Shown one piece after another: positions 16,531 through 26,450 of a stretch of DNA of 64,000 nt (position 1 is the first letter of the stretch; each line of letters opens with the position of its first letter). The stretch lies in the NCBI RefSeq assembly GCF_921293875.1, contig NZ_CAKLDI010000001.1, positions 434,001 through 498,000 on the forward strand, written 5' to 3'. A program made the position numbers and the translations under genes. Source of the stretch: Vibrio stylophorae. Its GTDB lineage: Bacteria > Pseudomonadota > Gammaproteobacteria > Enterobacterales > Vibrionaceae. Below the pieces are notes generated by a model. The model was not told where the DNA came from and made no database searches. It worked only from the letters and a program-made list of their open reading frames with translations.

Positions 16531-17559
16531 ATGGATATCACCGAATTATTGGACTTTACTGTCAAGCACAAAGCATCGGACTTACACCTATCTGCCGGCG
16601 TGCCACCTATGGTACGTGTAGATGGCGATATTCGAAAGCTCAGTATTCCAGCCTTTACGCATCAAGACGTTCACCAGCTTGTTTATGAAATTATGAACGA
16701 TGGTCAGCGCCGTGAATTTGAAGAAAAGTTGGAAATTGACTTCTCTTTTGCTGCGCCAAATATCGGTCGTTTCCGTGTGAACGCCTTTAACCAAAGTCGT
16801 GGTTGCGGTGCGGTATTCCGTACCATCCCAACCAAAGTACCGTCTTTGGAAGAGCTCAATTGCCCTGAAATATTTACCTCAATTTCTGAGTATCCGCGTG
16901 GTCTTGTCTTGGTAACCGGCCCGACAGGTTCTGGTAAATCAACCACTTTGGCGGCGATGATCAATTATGTCAACGAGACCAAAAACCACCATATTCTGAC
17001 TATCGAAGATCCCATCGAATTTGTACACAAAAATAAACGCTGTTTGATTAACCAGCGTGAAGTGCATCGCGATACTTTTGGCTTCCAACAAGCGCTGCGA
17101 AGCGCACTGCGTGAAGACCCCGATGTGATTCTGGTGGGTGAGCTTCGTGACCAAGAAACCATTAGCTTGGCATTGACCGCCGCAGAAACCGGTCACTTGG
17201 TCTTTGGTACCCTACACACCAGCTCCGCGGCAAAAACCGTGGACCGTATTATCGACGTATTCCCTGGTGAAGATAAGGGCATGGTTCGTTCTATGCTATC
17301 GGAATCATTGCGCGCGGTAATTTCGCAAAGTCTTTTGAAGCGTCGTGGTGGTGGTCGTGTGGCCGCACACGAGATCATGATTGGTACGCCAGCGATCCGT
17401 AACTTGATTCGTGAAGATAAAGTTGCTCAGATGTACTCGATGATTCAGACCGGTCAGCAACACGGCATGGTGACGCTTGAGCAAAGCGTGAAGAAACTCA
17501 TTGCAGAAGGTGTCATTGAGCAAGAAGAAGGCAACGCCAAGCTCAATGGTCCGATTTAA
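16531..17559 (+). CDS. pilT: Type IV pilus retraction ATPase PilT
   Basis: A 342-residue hexameric ATPase that powers pilus disassembly, twitching and DNA uptake. The Walker A motif GPTGSGKST covers 130-138 with Lys136, as in Pseudomonas PilT; the Asp box, Walker B (ILVGELRD) and His box (TGHLVFGTLHTSSA) follow, as does the C-terminal AIRNLIRE motif specific to retraction ATPases. The ATG at 16531 is chosen because AGGGG stands seven bases before it; an upstream TTG in frame is unlikely. It is followed by pilU after 40 bases. Confidence 0.96.
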   Translation: MDITELLDFTVKHKASDLHLSAGVPPMVRVDGDIRKLSIPAFTHQDVHQLVYEIMNDGQRREFEEKLEIDFSFAAPNIGRFRVNAFNQSRGCGAVFRTIPTKVPSLEELNCPEIFTSISEYPRGLVLVTGPTGSGKSTTLAAMINYVNETKNHHILTIEDPIEFVHKNKRCLINQREVHRDTFGFQQALRSALREDPDVILVGELRDQETISLALTAAETGHLVFGTLHTSSAAKTVDRIIDVFPGEDKGMVRSMLSESLRAVISQSLLKRRGGGRVAAHEIMIGTPAIRNLIREDKVAQMYSMIQTGQQHGMVTLEQSVKKLIAEGVIEQEEGNAKLNGPI

Positions 17560-17599
17560 TTTATTTTTGATGAAAACGCATTAAGCAAGGATTTTAGCC

Positions 17600-18709
17600 A
17601 TGCAATTGGATGTTGTACTGGATGAGATGATCACCCAAGAGGCGTCGGATCTCTATGTGACGGTTGATGCCAGCTGTGTGCTGCGGGTCAACGGTCGCCT
17701 TAAGCCCTTTGGCGAAAAACTCGATATCAGCGGCGTGAACCGTCTGATCAAAGAGTCTATGGATAAAAACCGTCTCACCGAGTTTGTGAAGACCAAAGAA
17801 GCGAACTTCGCGATTGCACGAGGCAACGGCCGTTTCCGTGTCAGTGCTTTCTGGCAGCGCGAATGTCCCGGTATGGTTATTCGTCGAATTCAGACGCAAA
17901 TTCCAACCATGGAAGAGCTTGAACTGCCCGAGGTAATGAAAGATATCGCCTTGGCCAAACGTGGTTTGGTGTTGGTGGTTGGTGCAACCGGTTCTGGTAA
18001 ATCAACATCCATGGCGGCGATGGTGGGTTATCGAAATAAAAACCGCGCAGACCATATTTTGAGTATTGAGGATCCAATCGAATTTGTGCACCAGCACGAT
18101 AAGAGCATCATCACCCAACGTGAGGTGGGCTTGGATACCGAAAGCTTTGATACAGCATTGAAAAACTCGCTGCGTCAGGCGCCGAATATGATTTTGATCG
18201 GTGAGATTCGTAACCGCGAAACCATGGAATATGCGATGACCTTTTCTGAGACGGGTCACTTGTGTATGGCGACTTTGCACGCCAACAACGCCAACCAAGC
18301 CATGGAGCGTATTTTGCACTTGGTGCCTGAGGATCGTCAGTCACAATTCTTGTTTGACCTGTCTTTGAACCTGCGTGCGGTTATTGCTCAGCAGTTGGTG
18401 CCAAGTATCGATGGTAGCCGTCGTTTTGCCGCTTTTGAAATTCTGATTAACACCCCTCGTGTTTCAGATGTGCTGCAAAAAGGCGAGTTGCATGAGCTAA
18501 AAGGGATCATGGGTAAATCTCGCGAAGCTGGGATGATCACCTTTGACCAAGCCTTGTACGAGCTCTATCGCAATGAGCGTATCAGCTACACTGAAGCGCT
18601 GCACCATGCTGATTCTGCTAACGAATTGCGCTTGATGATCAAACTTGATGGTCAGGATAGCGAAGCCAATGTGAATAAATTGGATGGGGTGAAGCTCGAT
18701 TACGTGTAA
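17600..18709 (+). CDS. pilU: PilU, accessory pilus retraction ATPase
   Basis: A 369-residue PilT paralogue with Walker A GATGSGKST at 128-136, LIGEIRN as Walker B and TGHLCMATLHANNA as His box. In Vibrio cholerae PilU works with PilT on pili under load. The C-terminal extension beyond the ATPase core is typical of PilU. The ATG has AAGGA eight bases before it. It shares a transcript with pilT and ends at the terminator 18733. Confidence 0.95.
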   Translation: MQLDVVLDEMITQEASDLYVTVDASCVLRVNGRLKPFGEKLDISGVNRLIKESMDKNRLTEFVKTKEANFAIARGNGRFRVSAFWQRECPGMVIRRIQTQIPTMEELELPEVMKDIALAKRGLVLVVGATGSGKSTSMAAMVGYRNKNRADHILSIEDPIEFVHQHDKSIITQREVGLDTESFDTALKNSLRQAPNMILIGEIRNRETMEYAMTFSETGHLCMATLHANNANQAMERILHLVPEDRQSQFLFDLSLNLRAVIAQQLVPSIDGSRRFAAFEILINTPRVSDVLQKGELHELKGIMGKSREAGMITFDQALYELYRNERISYTEALHHADSANELRLMIKLDGQDSEANVNKLDGVKLDYV

Positions 18710-18732
18710 GGCGTCCTCTTGTTTCATTAAAT

Positions 18733-18762
18733 AAAAAACGCGCTCAAATGAGCGCGTTTTTT
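18733..18762 (+). terminator. Terminator of pilT-pilU
   Basis: A 9-bp stem ACGCGCTCA/TGAGCGCGT flanked by A and T runs, so it may work in both directions. Confidence 0.9.
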
Positions 18763-18763
18763 A

Positions 18764-19127
18764 TGTGCTTCGTTTCCGCTCGATGCTTTGCCTCGAGCGA
18801 CTTACTTTCTTGGCCAGCAAGAAAGTAAGCAAAGAACTGGCCCCAACATCATGCAGTTCTCGCATTTATTCACAACGCTTACTTTCACCACATTCCATAC
18901 GTTCCCGACGTAGGGAATGTTCTCATGGCATCCATGCCATTCGTTCAATCACATTGGATAAATGCAAGGCATGATGGATGGGGGATTGCTGCATACTAGG
19001 TGGTGACACGAATACTCAATGTATAGCATTGCGTGAAATACGTGGGTACGAGGGGGGGTAGGTTTAACAAAAAAGAAAAGGAGGGCTTTATGTTGCTTTC
19101 AATAAAGCCCTGCGAGGCTAGCTTTGG
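18764..19127. repeat. Palindrome-rich, REP/MITE-like intergenic element
   Basis: This 364-base stretch has no gene. It holds five inverted repeats in a row: CGCTCGA/TCGAGCG (18777-18799), a perfect 12-bp CTTACTTTCTTG/CAAGAAAGTAAG with a 5-base loop (18801-18829), AGAACTG/CAGTTCT (18833-18860), CATTCC-TACG/CGTA-GGAATG (18891-18919) and ATGGCAT/ATGCCAT (18925-18940). The second, followed by CAAAGAACTGGCCCC, resembles a dispersed repeat motif often seen in proteobacterial spacers. From about 18950 to 19060 nothing is recognisable, then the ruvX terminator follows. Confidence 0.6.
19066..19111 (-). terminator. Terminator of the sprT-to-ruvX gene run
   Basis: A 10-bp stem AGGGCTTTAT/ATAAAGCCCT with a 10-base loop is followed on the minus strand by CCTTTTCTTTTTTG. 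It lies 16 bases after the ruvX stop. Confidence 0.85.
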
Positions 19128-19568
19128 TTAGTCATATTGACGCTCAAACCAGCTTTCAAGAATGATCACCGCGGATTGTGAATCGACGTTGCCTTTGGTC
19201 AGCGCTTTGTAGCCGCCTTGGGCGAATAGATCGCTGCGCGCGGACTTCGTGGACAGGCGTTCATCGTGCAGTTCAACTTGCACGCCAAAGCGGCCATGTA
19301 GACGGTTGGCAAATTTCTTGGCGCGAGGGGTAATGCCCTCAAGTGGTGCGCCATCCATATCTAGCGGTAAACCCACCACTAAGCAATCAGGTTGCCACTC
19401 TTTGAGTAGTGCTTCGAGCTGATCCCAGTTGGGAATACCATCACGCGCGGGTAGCGCTTTCAGTGGTCGTGCAGTGCTGGTGATGGCTTGGCCAATGGCG
19501 ACACCAATACTTTTGGTGCCGTAATCAAAAGCCAAAATGGTTTGTGCTTGCATGGTGTTGCTTTGCAT
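19128..19568 (-). CDS. ruvX: RuvX/YqgF Holliday-junction-resolvase-like protein
   Basis: A 146-residue RNase H-fold protein with the active-site [11 protein letters not shown] at 14-24, [10 protein letters not shown] and DERLSTKSA motifs. It is needed for pre-16S rRNA processing at the 5' end in E. coli and was first predicted as a junction resolvase. It starts three bases after yqgE; another in-frame ATG five codons later is possible. yqgE-ruvX pairing is conserved in gammaproteobacteria. Confidence 0.93.
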   Translation of the reverse strand: MQSNTMQAQTILAFDYGTKSIGVAIGQAITSTARPLKALPARDGIPNWDQLEALLKEWQPDCLVVGLPLDMDGAPLEGITPRAKKFANRLHGRFGVQVELHDERLSTKSARSDLFAQGGYKALTKGNVDSQSAVIILESWFERQYD

Positions 19569-19571
19569 GAA

Positions 19572-20144
19572 CTATGCGTGTCCTACATCTGAAGAGAGAT
19601 TGGCGATATCAATGCCCAATTGAGCAATGGCCGCCTGCCAGCGTTTGCTGACCGGAATATCAAAGAGTACCTCGGGTGAGGCTTCAAGTGTGAGCCAAGC
19701 GTTTTCCGCCAGCTCTTGCTCCAGTTGGCCCGCTTCCCAGCCTGAGTAGCCAAGTGCAATCATATATTTATCCGGTTCATTCATTGAACCCAGTTGGCTA
19801 AGAATGTCGGTGGAGGTGGTAATACTGACCTGCTCGCTGACTTTTAGGCTGGTGCCATATTCGCGACTGTTTTCAAGGCTACTATGCAGCACAAAGCCGC
19901 GGTCTTCGGCAACTGGGCCGCCGTTGAGCACGGGTTGTTCAAGCCCCTTTGGATTACCGTGACGATCTTGGCTGGCCACTTCGATTTGTTCGAGCATGGC
20001 GCCAACGGTGATATTGATTGGCTGGTTGATGGCGATCCCCATGGCGCCTGATTCATTGTGTTCGCAAATAAACACCACAGAGCGCTGGAAGTTGGGATCT
20101 TCCATGGTGGGCATGGCAACCAAAAAATGATTTTTTAAATTCAT
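19572..20144 (-). CDS. yqgE: YqgE family protein (UPF0301/AlgH-like)
   Basis: A 190-residue conserved cytoplasmic protein of unclear role. Family hallmarks are [44 protein letters not shown] and [20 protein letters not shown] stands before the ATG with proper spacing. It lies between gshB and ruvX, the usual order. A weak 6-bp hairpin is present in the 59-base gap after gshB. Confidence 0.93.
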   Translation of the reverse strand: MNLKNHFLVAMPTMEDPNFQRSVVFICEHNESGAMGIAINQPINITVGAMLEQIEVASQDRHGNPKGLEQPVLNGGPVAEDRGFVLHSSLENSREYGTSLKVSEQVSITTSTDILSQLGSMNEPDKYMIALGYSGWEAGQLEQELAENAWLTLEASPEVLFDIPVSKRWQAAIAQLGIDIANLSSDVGHA

Positions 20145-20203
20145 GCGGTGCCTCCATGAAATAACGCGGCGCAGCAGGGGCTAACGCCGCACTTAATTTA
20201 AGC

Positions 20204-21154
20204 TTATGCCTTCGCAATGCGAGCAGCAATGGCATCCATCAGTTTTCCGGTAATTGAGATTGGGAAAGCTTTCTCAATTTCACGGATACAGGTTGGACTG
20301 GTGACATTAATTTCAGTGAGTTTGTCGCCAATGATATCCAAGCCAACAAAGATCAAACCTTTGGCTTTCAGGGTTGGACCGACGGCGCGAGCAATACTGA
20401 GATCGGCCTCGGTCAGTGGGCGCGGTTCGCCGCTACCACCGGCTGCCAAGTTACCACGGGTTTCCCCTTTGGCTGGAATACGTGCAAGACAGTAAGGCAT
20501 TGGTTCGCCATCGACCATCAAAATGCGCTTATCGCCGTTGCGAATATCCGCAACAAAGGTTTGCGCCATACAGAAATGTTGGCCGTGACCTGTGAGGGTT
20601 TCGATGATCACTGAAAGGTTTGGATCGCCTTTTTGCACGCGAAAAATCGACGCGCCGCCCATGCCGTCTAAAGGCTTGAGGATCACATCGCCATGCTGCT
20701 GATAAAACGCTTTGATTTGCGCTGCATCACGACTGACCAAGGTGGTTGGAGTGAGCTCTGGGAACCAAGCGGTAAAGAGTTTTTCATTACAATCACGCAG
20801 GCTTTGCGGTTTGTTGACGATCAAACAGCCTTCAATTTCAGCGCGCTCTAGAATATAGGTGGCGTAGATATATTCGGTATCAAATGGTGGATCTTTGCGC
20901 ATCAATACGGCATCGAGCTCACTGAGCGCAATATTTTGCTCACTGGTAAATTCATACCACTGCTCAGGGTTATCTTCCAATTTCACCGTACGAGTGCGCG
21001 CCATCGCTTTGCCTTGTAGCATGGATAGATCGTTCATTTCGATGTAGTGCACTTCCCAGCCGCGGCGCTGCGCTTCCAGCATCATGGCAAAGGTGGAGTC
21101 TTTTTTTGTATTGATGGATGCAATGGGATCCATCACCACACCAAGTTTAATCAT
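20204..21154 (-). CDS. gshB: Glutathione synthetase
   Basis: A 316-residue ATP-grasp enzyme that joins gamma-glutamylcysteine and glycine. Seen: the N-terminal GVVMDPIASINTKKDST, RKDPPFDTEYIYATY, the ATP-grasp segment VILKPLDGMGGASIFR and the C-terminal GLDIIGDKLTEINVTSPT. The length equals that of E. coli GshB. AGGAG stands six bases before the ATG. It follows rsmE by 12 bases. Confidence 0.96.
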   Translation of the reverse strand: MIKLGVVMDPIASINTKKDSTFAMMLEAQRRGWEVHYIEMNDLSMLQGKAMARTRTVKLEDNPEQWYEFTSEQNIALSELDAVLMRKDPPFDTEYIYATYILERAEIEGCLIVNKPQSLRDCNEKLFTAWFPELTPTTLVSRDAAQIKAFYQQHGDVILKPLDGMGGASIFRVQKGDPNLSVIIETLTGHGQHFCMAQTFVADIRNGDKRILMVDGEPMPYCLARIPAKGETRGNLAAGGSGEPRPLTEADLSIARAVGPTLKAKGLIFVGLDIIGDKLTEINVTSPTCIREIEKAFPISITGKLMDAIAARIAKA

Positions 21155-21166
21155 TTGATTCTCCTA

Positions 21167-21898
21167 TTATCCTAAATCGCCAAAGCGAACTTGAAGCGCT
21201 GTAATGGCGGTGAGCGCAGCGGTTTCGGTACGCAGTACACGAGGCCCTAAAAGGGTTTCAGTAAATTGATGATCGCGGGTCATCGCAATCTCTTCACGCG
21301 AGAGGCCACCTTCTGGGCCAATTAATAGGCGTACTTTTTCAACTGGTGTTGGTAGCGTATTAATGGAGTAGGGCGCGCGCGGGTGCAAATTGAGTTTGAG
21401 TGCGCCATCATTTTCAGCGCACCATGCTTCTAGTGACATGACGGGGCGAATTTCTGGAATGCGGTTACGGCCACTTTGCTCGCAAGCACCAATGGCGATT
21501 TTTTGCCATTGCGCCAGTTTTTTTTCAAACCGTTTTTGATCCAATTTGACACCGCAACGCTCAGAAATTAGCGGCGTGATGGTATTGACGCCTAGCTCCA
21601 CCGATTTTTGAATGGTGAATTCCATTTTTTCGCCGCGTGAGATCACTTGGCCTAGATGCAAATCTAAAGGGGATTCAATGCTGTGCTGCTGGCGTTCTTG
21701 CACATCAACCAACACCTGCTTTTTACTCACCTCGGTAATGGTGGCTACAAATTGATCGCCGCTGCCATCAAAGAGCATCACTTGCTGTTCGGGCTGCATG
21801 CGAAGCACGCGACCGACATGGCCTGCGCCATCTTCACTCAGTGCCATAACACCAAGCTTTTCAATCAGCTGTGGATGATAAATACGAGGAATACGCAT
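21167..21898 (-). CDS. rsmE: 16S rRNA (uracil-N3-)-methyltransferase RsmE
   Basis: A 243-residue SPOUT-class methylase that makes m3U1498. An N-terminal PUA-like region is followed by the knotted SAM site with [14 protein letters not shown], and [16 protein letters not shown] near the C-terminus, both diagnostic. It lies 12 bases before gshB. A 119-base gap with a strong inverted repeat separates it from endA. Confidence 0.95.
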   Translation of the reverse strand: MRIPRIYHPQLIEKLGVMALSEDGAGHVGRVLRMQPEQQVMLFDGSGDQFVATITEVSKKQVLVDVQERQQHSIESPLDLHLGQVISRGEKMEFTIQKSVELGVNTITPLISERCGVKLDQKRFEKKLAQWQKIAIGACEQSGRNRIPEIRPVMSLEAWCAENDGALKLNLHPRAPYSINTLPTPVEKVRLLIGPEGGLSREEIAMTRDHQFTETLLGPRVLRTETAALTAITALQVRFGDLG

Positions 21899-21959
21899 GA
21901 AACCTTCTTTCTATTTGTAATTTGAATATTCGCTTTAGCAAATGATGGGGGTCAATGAC

Positions 21960-21997
21960 AGTGAATACAAGCGCAAATTGGTGCACTTGTATTCACT
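21960..21997. other. 12-bp perfect inverted repeat between endA and rsmE
   Basis: AGTGAATACAAG pairs with CTTGTATTCACT, and the arms extend inward with one mismatch. There is no T run on the minus strand, so it is not a normal terminator. It may be a processing or attenuating hairpin between endA and rsmE, or an operator. Confidence 0.5.
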
Positions 21998-22017
21998 TGA
22001 ATTTGAAATTGCGGTGA

Positions 22018-22731
22018 CTATCGCCCTTGGCAGGCGCGCTGCACCCAAGGGTTGTGGTTGCCTTGTACCTTGGCGATACGCTGATCGCGGCGACACTCCC
22101 AATCGCTTACGGGGTATTTTTTGTTCCAAACTAGCATCAGTTTTTTCTGTGCTGATGAGAGGGCAAGATTGTAACGGTCTGCCATATAGAGATAGGTGCG
22201 AGCAATGGCGCCACGAGCGCGTGCTGGTGGCTCAGCTTGCTTGCGTTTAAAGTCGATTTTCATCTCACATTGGCCATAGAAGGCACCCAAATTGCTATTC
22301 CACTGGCTAAAACGAAAATTGGAGCGGTCGCCATTGACTTCGCCAATGGAAGGGACGAGGTTGTGCAGATCGCTTTCCATCAAACGAAAGGTCGGGTCGA
22401 TTTTACCGCACTTTTTACGTCCGCCTTCTTTCCAACATTGGCGCTGATGGCCAAATTGCCATGCCGGCATGATGTGTTCCCACTCAATGCGCGCAGCGCG
22501 TTTTTTTTGCTTACGCACTTGATAACCGCATGAATCTAAATCGGGTGTTCCTTTTTTACCGCGCCAAGTGATCGCACAGCCACAGTAAAACGTGGGAGTA
22601 TTTTGCTGGGCATAAATCTCTTTGACCAAAATGGTTTTGGCCTTGGAAAAAGATTGCGGGTGACCCGCATAACTAGCAAAAGGGAGCGCGCCGCATAGGG
22701 CGACAATCAAAAGAAGAACGCGAGACAACAT
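22018..22731 (-). CDS. endA: Endonuclease I, periplasmic
   Basis: A 237-residue secreted DNase. A signal peptide of about 22 residues ([20 protein letters not shown] then YAGH) precedes the mature enzyme. The endonuclease I signature [14 protein letters not shown] lies at 81-94 with His86 as the likely general base, and the Cys residues (50, 52, 68, 99 and others) suit the known disulphide bonds of Vibrio Vvn/Dns. The paired [12 protein letters not shown] motif carries the metal-binding Asn. Its neighbours sprT and rsmE match E. coli. In Vibrio the homologue degrades extracellular DNA and limits natural transformation. Confidence 0.95.
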   Translation of the reverse strand: MLSRVLLLIVALCGALPFASYAGHPQSFSKAKTILVKEIYAQQNTPTFYCGCAITWRGKKGTPDLDSCGYQVRKQKKRAARIEWEHIMPAWQFGHQRQCWKEGGRKKCGKIDPTFRLMESDLHNLVPSIGEVNGDRSNFRFSQWNSNLGAFYGQCEMKIDFKRKQAEPPARARGAIARTYLYMADRYNLALSSAQKKLMLVWNKKYPVSDWECRRDQRIAKVQGNHNPWVQRACQGR

Positions 22732-22830
22732 ACAACCACGCTGATAAATCCATCAAAAAATCGATTTTATCAAGATTGAGACAGAGGCGCTGCTTTCATT
22801 TGTCAGCACCTGTCTTTTCGCTGTCAAAAA

Positions 22831-23343
22831 TTACTGCGTTTGTGCGCGCAATGTTTCACCGCATGTTTTGCAGCGATATTGGGTTTGTCCACGCTGAATC
22901 TTGTTATGGCGGCGAATGGTTAAATGATGCTGTTGACAGGCGCAATGATAGATATAGCGCTCTCCTTGGCTGGCGCTGATATCAAATTGATGGGTGACAT
23001 CTGCTGGGCGTTGAAATACTTGCGTCATGATCGCGCGCCAAGCATCCCCATGGGGTTTTTGTCGATTGCCATAGAGATAAAACGCCCAAAGATGCGCCAG
23101 TTCATGGGGAATTACCTGCTGAACAAATTCCGTCTGATTATCACAAAAAAGCACGGCATTGAGGCGTATGAGCCAGCGCTGAGCATGCGCTGTGCCCGCA
23201 GCTTTACCTCGCAGCGCAAAGTTGATTTCAGGCACCGGCGGCGACTTTTGAAAGTACTGACAAGCGATGTGATGCCACTGGCCAAGTGCTTGCTCAACTT
23301 GTTGGCGCTGGATGTCTGAAATTTCAATCTTTTGTTTGTTCAT
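22831..23343 (-). CDS. sprT: SprT family zinc metalloprotein
   Basis: A 170-residue protein with the zinc-binding HELAH motif at 80-84 and a C-terminal zinc ribbon (YHCACQQHHLTI and YRCKTCGE). It belongs to the SprT/Spartan-like family; the bacterial role is unknown. It lies 99 bases before endA on the same strand, as in E. coli. Its start is divergent from the chemoreceptor gene, 120 bases away. Confidence 0.92.
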   Translation of the reverse strand: MNKQKIEISDIQRQQVEQALGQWHHIACQYFQKSPPVPEINFALRGKAAGTAHAQRWLIRLNAVLFCDNQTEFVQQVIPHELAHLWAFYLYGNRQKPHGDAWRAIMTQVFQRPADVTHQFDISASQGERYIYHCACQQHHLTIRRHNKIQRGQTQYRCKTCGETLRAQTQ

Positions 23344-23395
23344 TGGCGGTGGCGTTGATTAACTGTGACAGATCACGTTTTTTTTCAAATTTTGT

Positions 23396-23422
23396 TTAAG
23401 TTTCATGCGTGTTGGCCGATAG
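23396..23422 (+). promoter_or_regulatory. FliA (sigma-28) flagellar-class promoter
   Basis: TTAAGTTT, 11 bases and GCCGATAG, against the FliA consensus TAAAGTTT-N11-GCCGATAA: 14 of 16 positions agree with exact spacing. It lies 41 bases before the chemoreceptor start, which places this gene in the late motility regulon. Confidence 0.85.
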
Positions 23423-23463
23423 ATGGCTTGAGCCTTTAGAAGTGATGGAGTTGATGGCATTTT

Positions 23464-25080
23464 ATGAAACTCACTGTAAAACAAAAATTAATGCTTTCTT
23501 TTGGCAGTGTTATCGCACTTATGGTGCTCACTGTCGGTTTTATTTTTACCCAAGTCAGAAGTGCACACAATATTTCTCAAACGATTGAAAAAAGTGATGT
23601 GCCAAGTCTGGTACAACTGCTCTTTTTGGTTGATGAAGTAGGCGATGTGCAAAAAGCAACGCTTGCTTATATTCAAGGTGATGAAGACGCCAAGGCGGGT
23701 ATTCACTCAAACTATCAGCAGTTCGAAACCTATTTCAATGTGCTGTATCCGCTGCAGGTGAATAACCCAGGCGATCAGCAAAAACTGGATCGCGTAAAAT
23801 CCTTGATGAGTCAGTATATGGCTGATCTGGAAAGTAAAATTCTACCACGCGTGAATGGCGTCACTGATTCTGTCGTAATTTATGCCGATATTAAACAGCT
23901 TGATCAACGCTATTTGGTTGAGTTGGAATCAACTTTAGATGGTTTAGTGGATAACGAAATCCTGGAATCTGAAAAAGCTTTGGCAGGTCTTACCAACAAC
24001 CTTACCACTATTGAGCAAGGGATGTTGATTGCAACACTGATTGCTGCTTTGGTGGCCAGTGTGATTGCTTATCGTCTATCAAACTCGTTGATTCGTCGTA
24101 TTGAAGCTTTGGATCAAACCTCACGTCGCATTGCGCAGGGTGATTTGACTATGGCGCCGCTGCACGATAACAGTGGTGATGAGCTAGCGCATTTGGCATC
24201 GTCAGTAAATGAGATGCAAAACTCGCTACGTAGTTTGATTGGCTCCATTTCTGAGGTGGGTGCGCAGGTACAAGATGTGACGATTTCTCTGTCTCAAGCC
24301 AGTGACGCCATTGTCGATGGTGCGAATCAGCAAGCCAGCAAATCACATTTGATTGCCACTGCCTCTGAAGAGTTAAGTTTGACCATTTCAGAAGTGTCGC
24401 AGCACAGTACCGATACCGCAGATAGTGCTAATCAGTCTGGCGATGCAGCGCAAAATGGTCAGCATGTCATTGCAGAAATGGTGACTAATATTCAGCAAGT
24501 ATCTACTCAGATGGAAGATCTGTCTGGCAAGATGGAGCAGCTCGGTCAGCGCAGCGAAGAGATTGGCAGCGTGATCAAGGTGATCAAAGATATTGCAGAG
24601 CAAACTAACCTATTGGCATTGAACGCTGCCATCGAAGCGGCACGTGCGGGTGAATTTGGCCGCGGTTTTGCGGTGGTTGCCGATGAAGTGCGCGCACTGG
24701 CTGAGCGTACCACCAAAGCGACGCAAGAAGTGTCTAATATTATTGAAGCGATTCAGCAAGGTACCCGCGAAGCGGTGAATCACTCTGAAGAGAGTCGTGC
24801 TCTGGTTGAAATTGGTGTCACCCAAAGTGCCGGCGCTGGTAGTGCGTTAGAGCAGATCGTGGCAAGCACTGAAGAGGTGATGAGTAAAATTCACACCATC
24901 GCTACGGCGACGGAAGAGCAAAGTCACGTGACCCGTGAAATTGCATCGGATGTCACTGTGATTAACGATTTGTCACAGCAAGCCTTGGCACATGCTTCAG
25001 AAAGTAGCGCTAGCGTGTCGCAGCTCACCGTTCGTGTACAAGAGCTAGAAGCCTTGATTAACCGCTTCCGCTTGTCTTAA
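23464..25080 (+). CDS. Methyl-accepting chemotaxis protein
   Basis: A 538-residue chemoreceptor. Two membrane helices (9-30 and 187-205) bracket a periplasmic sensor of about 155 residues, predicted as a four-helix bundle. A HAMP domain (206-258) and the cytoplasmic coiled coil follow, with the highly conserved signalling tip around [20 protein letters not shown] at 378-397. Gln/Glu-rich methylation helices lie on both sides. There is no CheR-binding NWETF-like pentapeptide at the C-terminus. The ligand is unknown. It stands alone under a FliA promoter and ends in a terminator. Confidence 0.95.
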   Translation: MKLTVKQKLMLSFGSVIALMVLTVGFIFTQVRSAHNISQTIEKSDVPSLVQLLFLVDEVGDVQKATLAYIQGDEDAKAGIHSNYQQFETYFNVLYPLQVNNPGDQQKLDRVKSLMSQYMADLESKILPRVNGVTDSVVIYADIKQLDQRYLVELESTLDGLVDNEILESEKALAGLTNNLTTIEQGMLIATLIAALVASVIAYRLSNSLIRRIEALDQTSRRIAQGDLTMAPLHDNSGDELAHLASSVNEMQNSLRSLIGSISEVGAQVQDVTISLSQASDAIVDGANQQASKSHLIATASEELSLTISEVSQHSTDTADSANQSGDAAQNGQHVIAEMVTNIQQVSTQMEDLSGKMEQLGQRSEEIGSVIKVIKDIAEQTNLLALNAAIEAARAGEFGRGFAVVADEVRALAERTTKATQEVSNIIEAIQQGTREAVNHSEESRALVEIGVTQSAGAGSALEQIVASTEEVMSKIHTIATATEEQSHVTREIASDVTVINDLSQQALAHASESSASVSQLTVRVQELEALINRFRLS

Positions 25081-25103
25081 TTCTTGCGGTTATATTCTGT
25101 TGA

Positions 25104-25131
25104 AAAGAGCGCCTTGAGCGCTCTTTTTTTA
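25104..25131 (+). terminator. Terminator of the chemoreceptor gene
   Basis: A 7-bp stem AGAGCGC/GCGCTCT with loop CTTGA is followed by seven T. Confidence 0.9.
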
Positions 25132-25166
25132 TCTTTGCTTATCTCTATCCCTCTTCGAATTTGATG

Positions 25167-25199
25167 CAAAAAAAAGAGCACCGAAGTGCTCTTTTTTCA
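25167..25199 (-). terminator. Terminator of metK
   Basis: An 8-bp stem AAGAGCAC/GTGCTCTT with a tetraloop (TTCG on the minus strand) is followed by a T run on the minus strand. The plus face also has T residues. Confidence 0.9.
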
Positions 25200-25213
25200 G
25201 ATTGCGCTTGCGA

Positions 25214-26365
25214 TTATAGGCCAGCGAAATCACGAAGAAGTTGTGCTTTGTCCGTTGCTTCCCATGGGAACTCTTCACGACCAAAGTGACCGTATGCAGC
25301 CGTTTTTTGGTAAATCGGTTGCAGTAGGTTCAACATCTCTTGTAGGCCGTATGGGCGAAGGTCGAAGTGTTGGCGAACGGCTTCAACGATAATCGCGTGA
25401 GATACTTTTTCAGTACCAAAGGTTTCTACCATGATAGATGTTGGATCAGCTACACCGATTGCGTAAGACAATTGAATCTCACAGCGGTCAGCCATACCCG
25501 CAGCGACGATGTTTTTCGCTACATAGCGAGCTGCATAAGCGGCAGAGCGGTCAACTTTTGATGGATCTTTACCAGAGAATGCACCGCCACCGTGACGCGC
25601 TGCGCCGCCGTAGGTATCGACGATGATCTTACGACCAGTTAGACCACAGTCACCCATTGGACCGCCAATCACAAAGCGACCTGTTGGGTTGATAAAGAAG
25701 TTGGTGTCTTTGTTGATCCATTCTGCAGGCAATACAGGCTTGATGATCTCTTCCATCACCGCTTCGCGAAGATCTGGTGTGCTTACGCTGTCGCTGTGCT
25801 GAGTTGAAAGAACCACTGCATCGATACCCACGATCTTGCCTTGGTCATATTGGAAGGTCACCTGAGATTTTGCATCTGGGCGAAGGAAATCAAGTTTGCC
25901 GCTCTTACGAACTTCTGCTTGTTTTTGAACCAAACGGTGTGCGTAGGTGATCGGTGCTGGCATCAGAATGTCAGTTTCGTTGGTTGCATAACCAAACATA
26001 ATGCCTTGGTCACCAGCGCCTTGCTCTTTTGGATCCGCTTTATCAACGCCTTGGTTGATATCTGGTGATTGTTTACCGATGGTGTTCAAAATGGCGCAAG
26101 AGTCCGCGTCAAAACCCATATCTGAGTGAACATAGCCGATGTCACGTACGGTTTTACGGGTGAGTTCTTCAATATCAACCCATGCAGATGTGGTGATCTC
26201 ACCACCCACCATGACCATGCCGGTCTTCACGTAGGTTTCACAAGCAACACGTGCTTTAGGGTCTTGTGCAAGAATGGCATCAAGCACGGCATCAGAGATC
26301 TGATCCGCAATTTTATCTGGATGACCTTCAGATACTGATTCTGAGGTAAATAGATGTTTGGTCAT
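25214..26365 (-). CDS. metK: S-adenosylmethionine synthase
   Basis: A 383-residue cytoplasmic enzyme that makes SAM from methionine and ATP. The family motifs [29 protein letters not shown], the P-loop-like [19 protein letters not shown] and DLRPYGL are present. The ATG at 26365 fits homologues and has GGGA seven bases before it; a 25-codon upstream extension would run into the operator and was discarded. It is divergent from tkt. Confidence 0.97.
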   Translation of the reverse strand: MTKHLFTSESVSEGHPDKIADQISDAVLDAILAQDPKARVACETYVKTGMVMVGGEITTSAWVDIEELTRKTVRDIGYVHSDMGFDADSCAILNTIGKQSPDINQGVDKADPKEQGAGDQGIMFGYATNETDILMPAPITYAHRLVQKQAEVRKSGKLDFLRPDAKSQVTFQYDQGKIVGIDAVVLSTQHSDSVSTPDLREAVMEEIIKPVLPAEWINKDTNFFINPTGRFVIGGPMGDCGLTGRKIIVDTYGGAARHGGGAFSGKDPSKVDRSAAYAARYVAKNIVAAGMADRCEIQLSYAIGVADPTSIMVETFGTEKVSHAIIVEAVRQHFDLRPYGLQEMLNLLQPIYQKTAAYGHFGREEFPWEATDKAQLLRDFAGL

Positions 26366-26434
26366 TTCGTTGTCCCAATTTGAATGTAAATAGGAAACCA
26401 CGAGCAAAATTGCTATCTGAACGCGTGGATGTTC

Positions 26435-26450
26435 CTCCATCTGGACGTCT
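26435..26450 (-). promoter_or_regulatory. MetJ operator (met boxes) of metK
   Basis: On the minus strand AGACGTCC matches the met-box consensus AGACGTCT at seven of eight positions, and an adjoining box AGATGGAG matches less well. The pair begins directly after the -10 element of metK, so bound MetJ-SAM would block the promoter. One strong box and one weak box makes this likely rather than certain. Confidence 0.55.
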
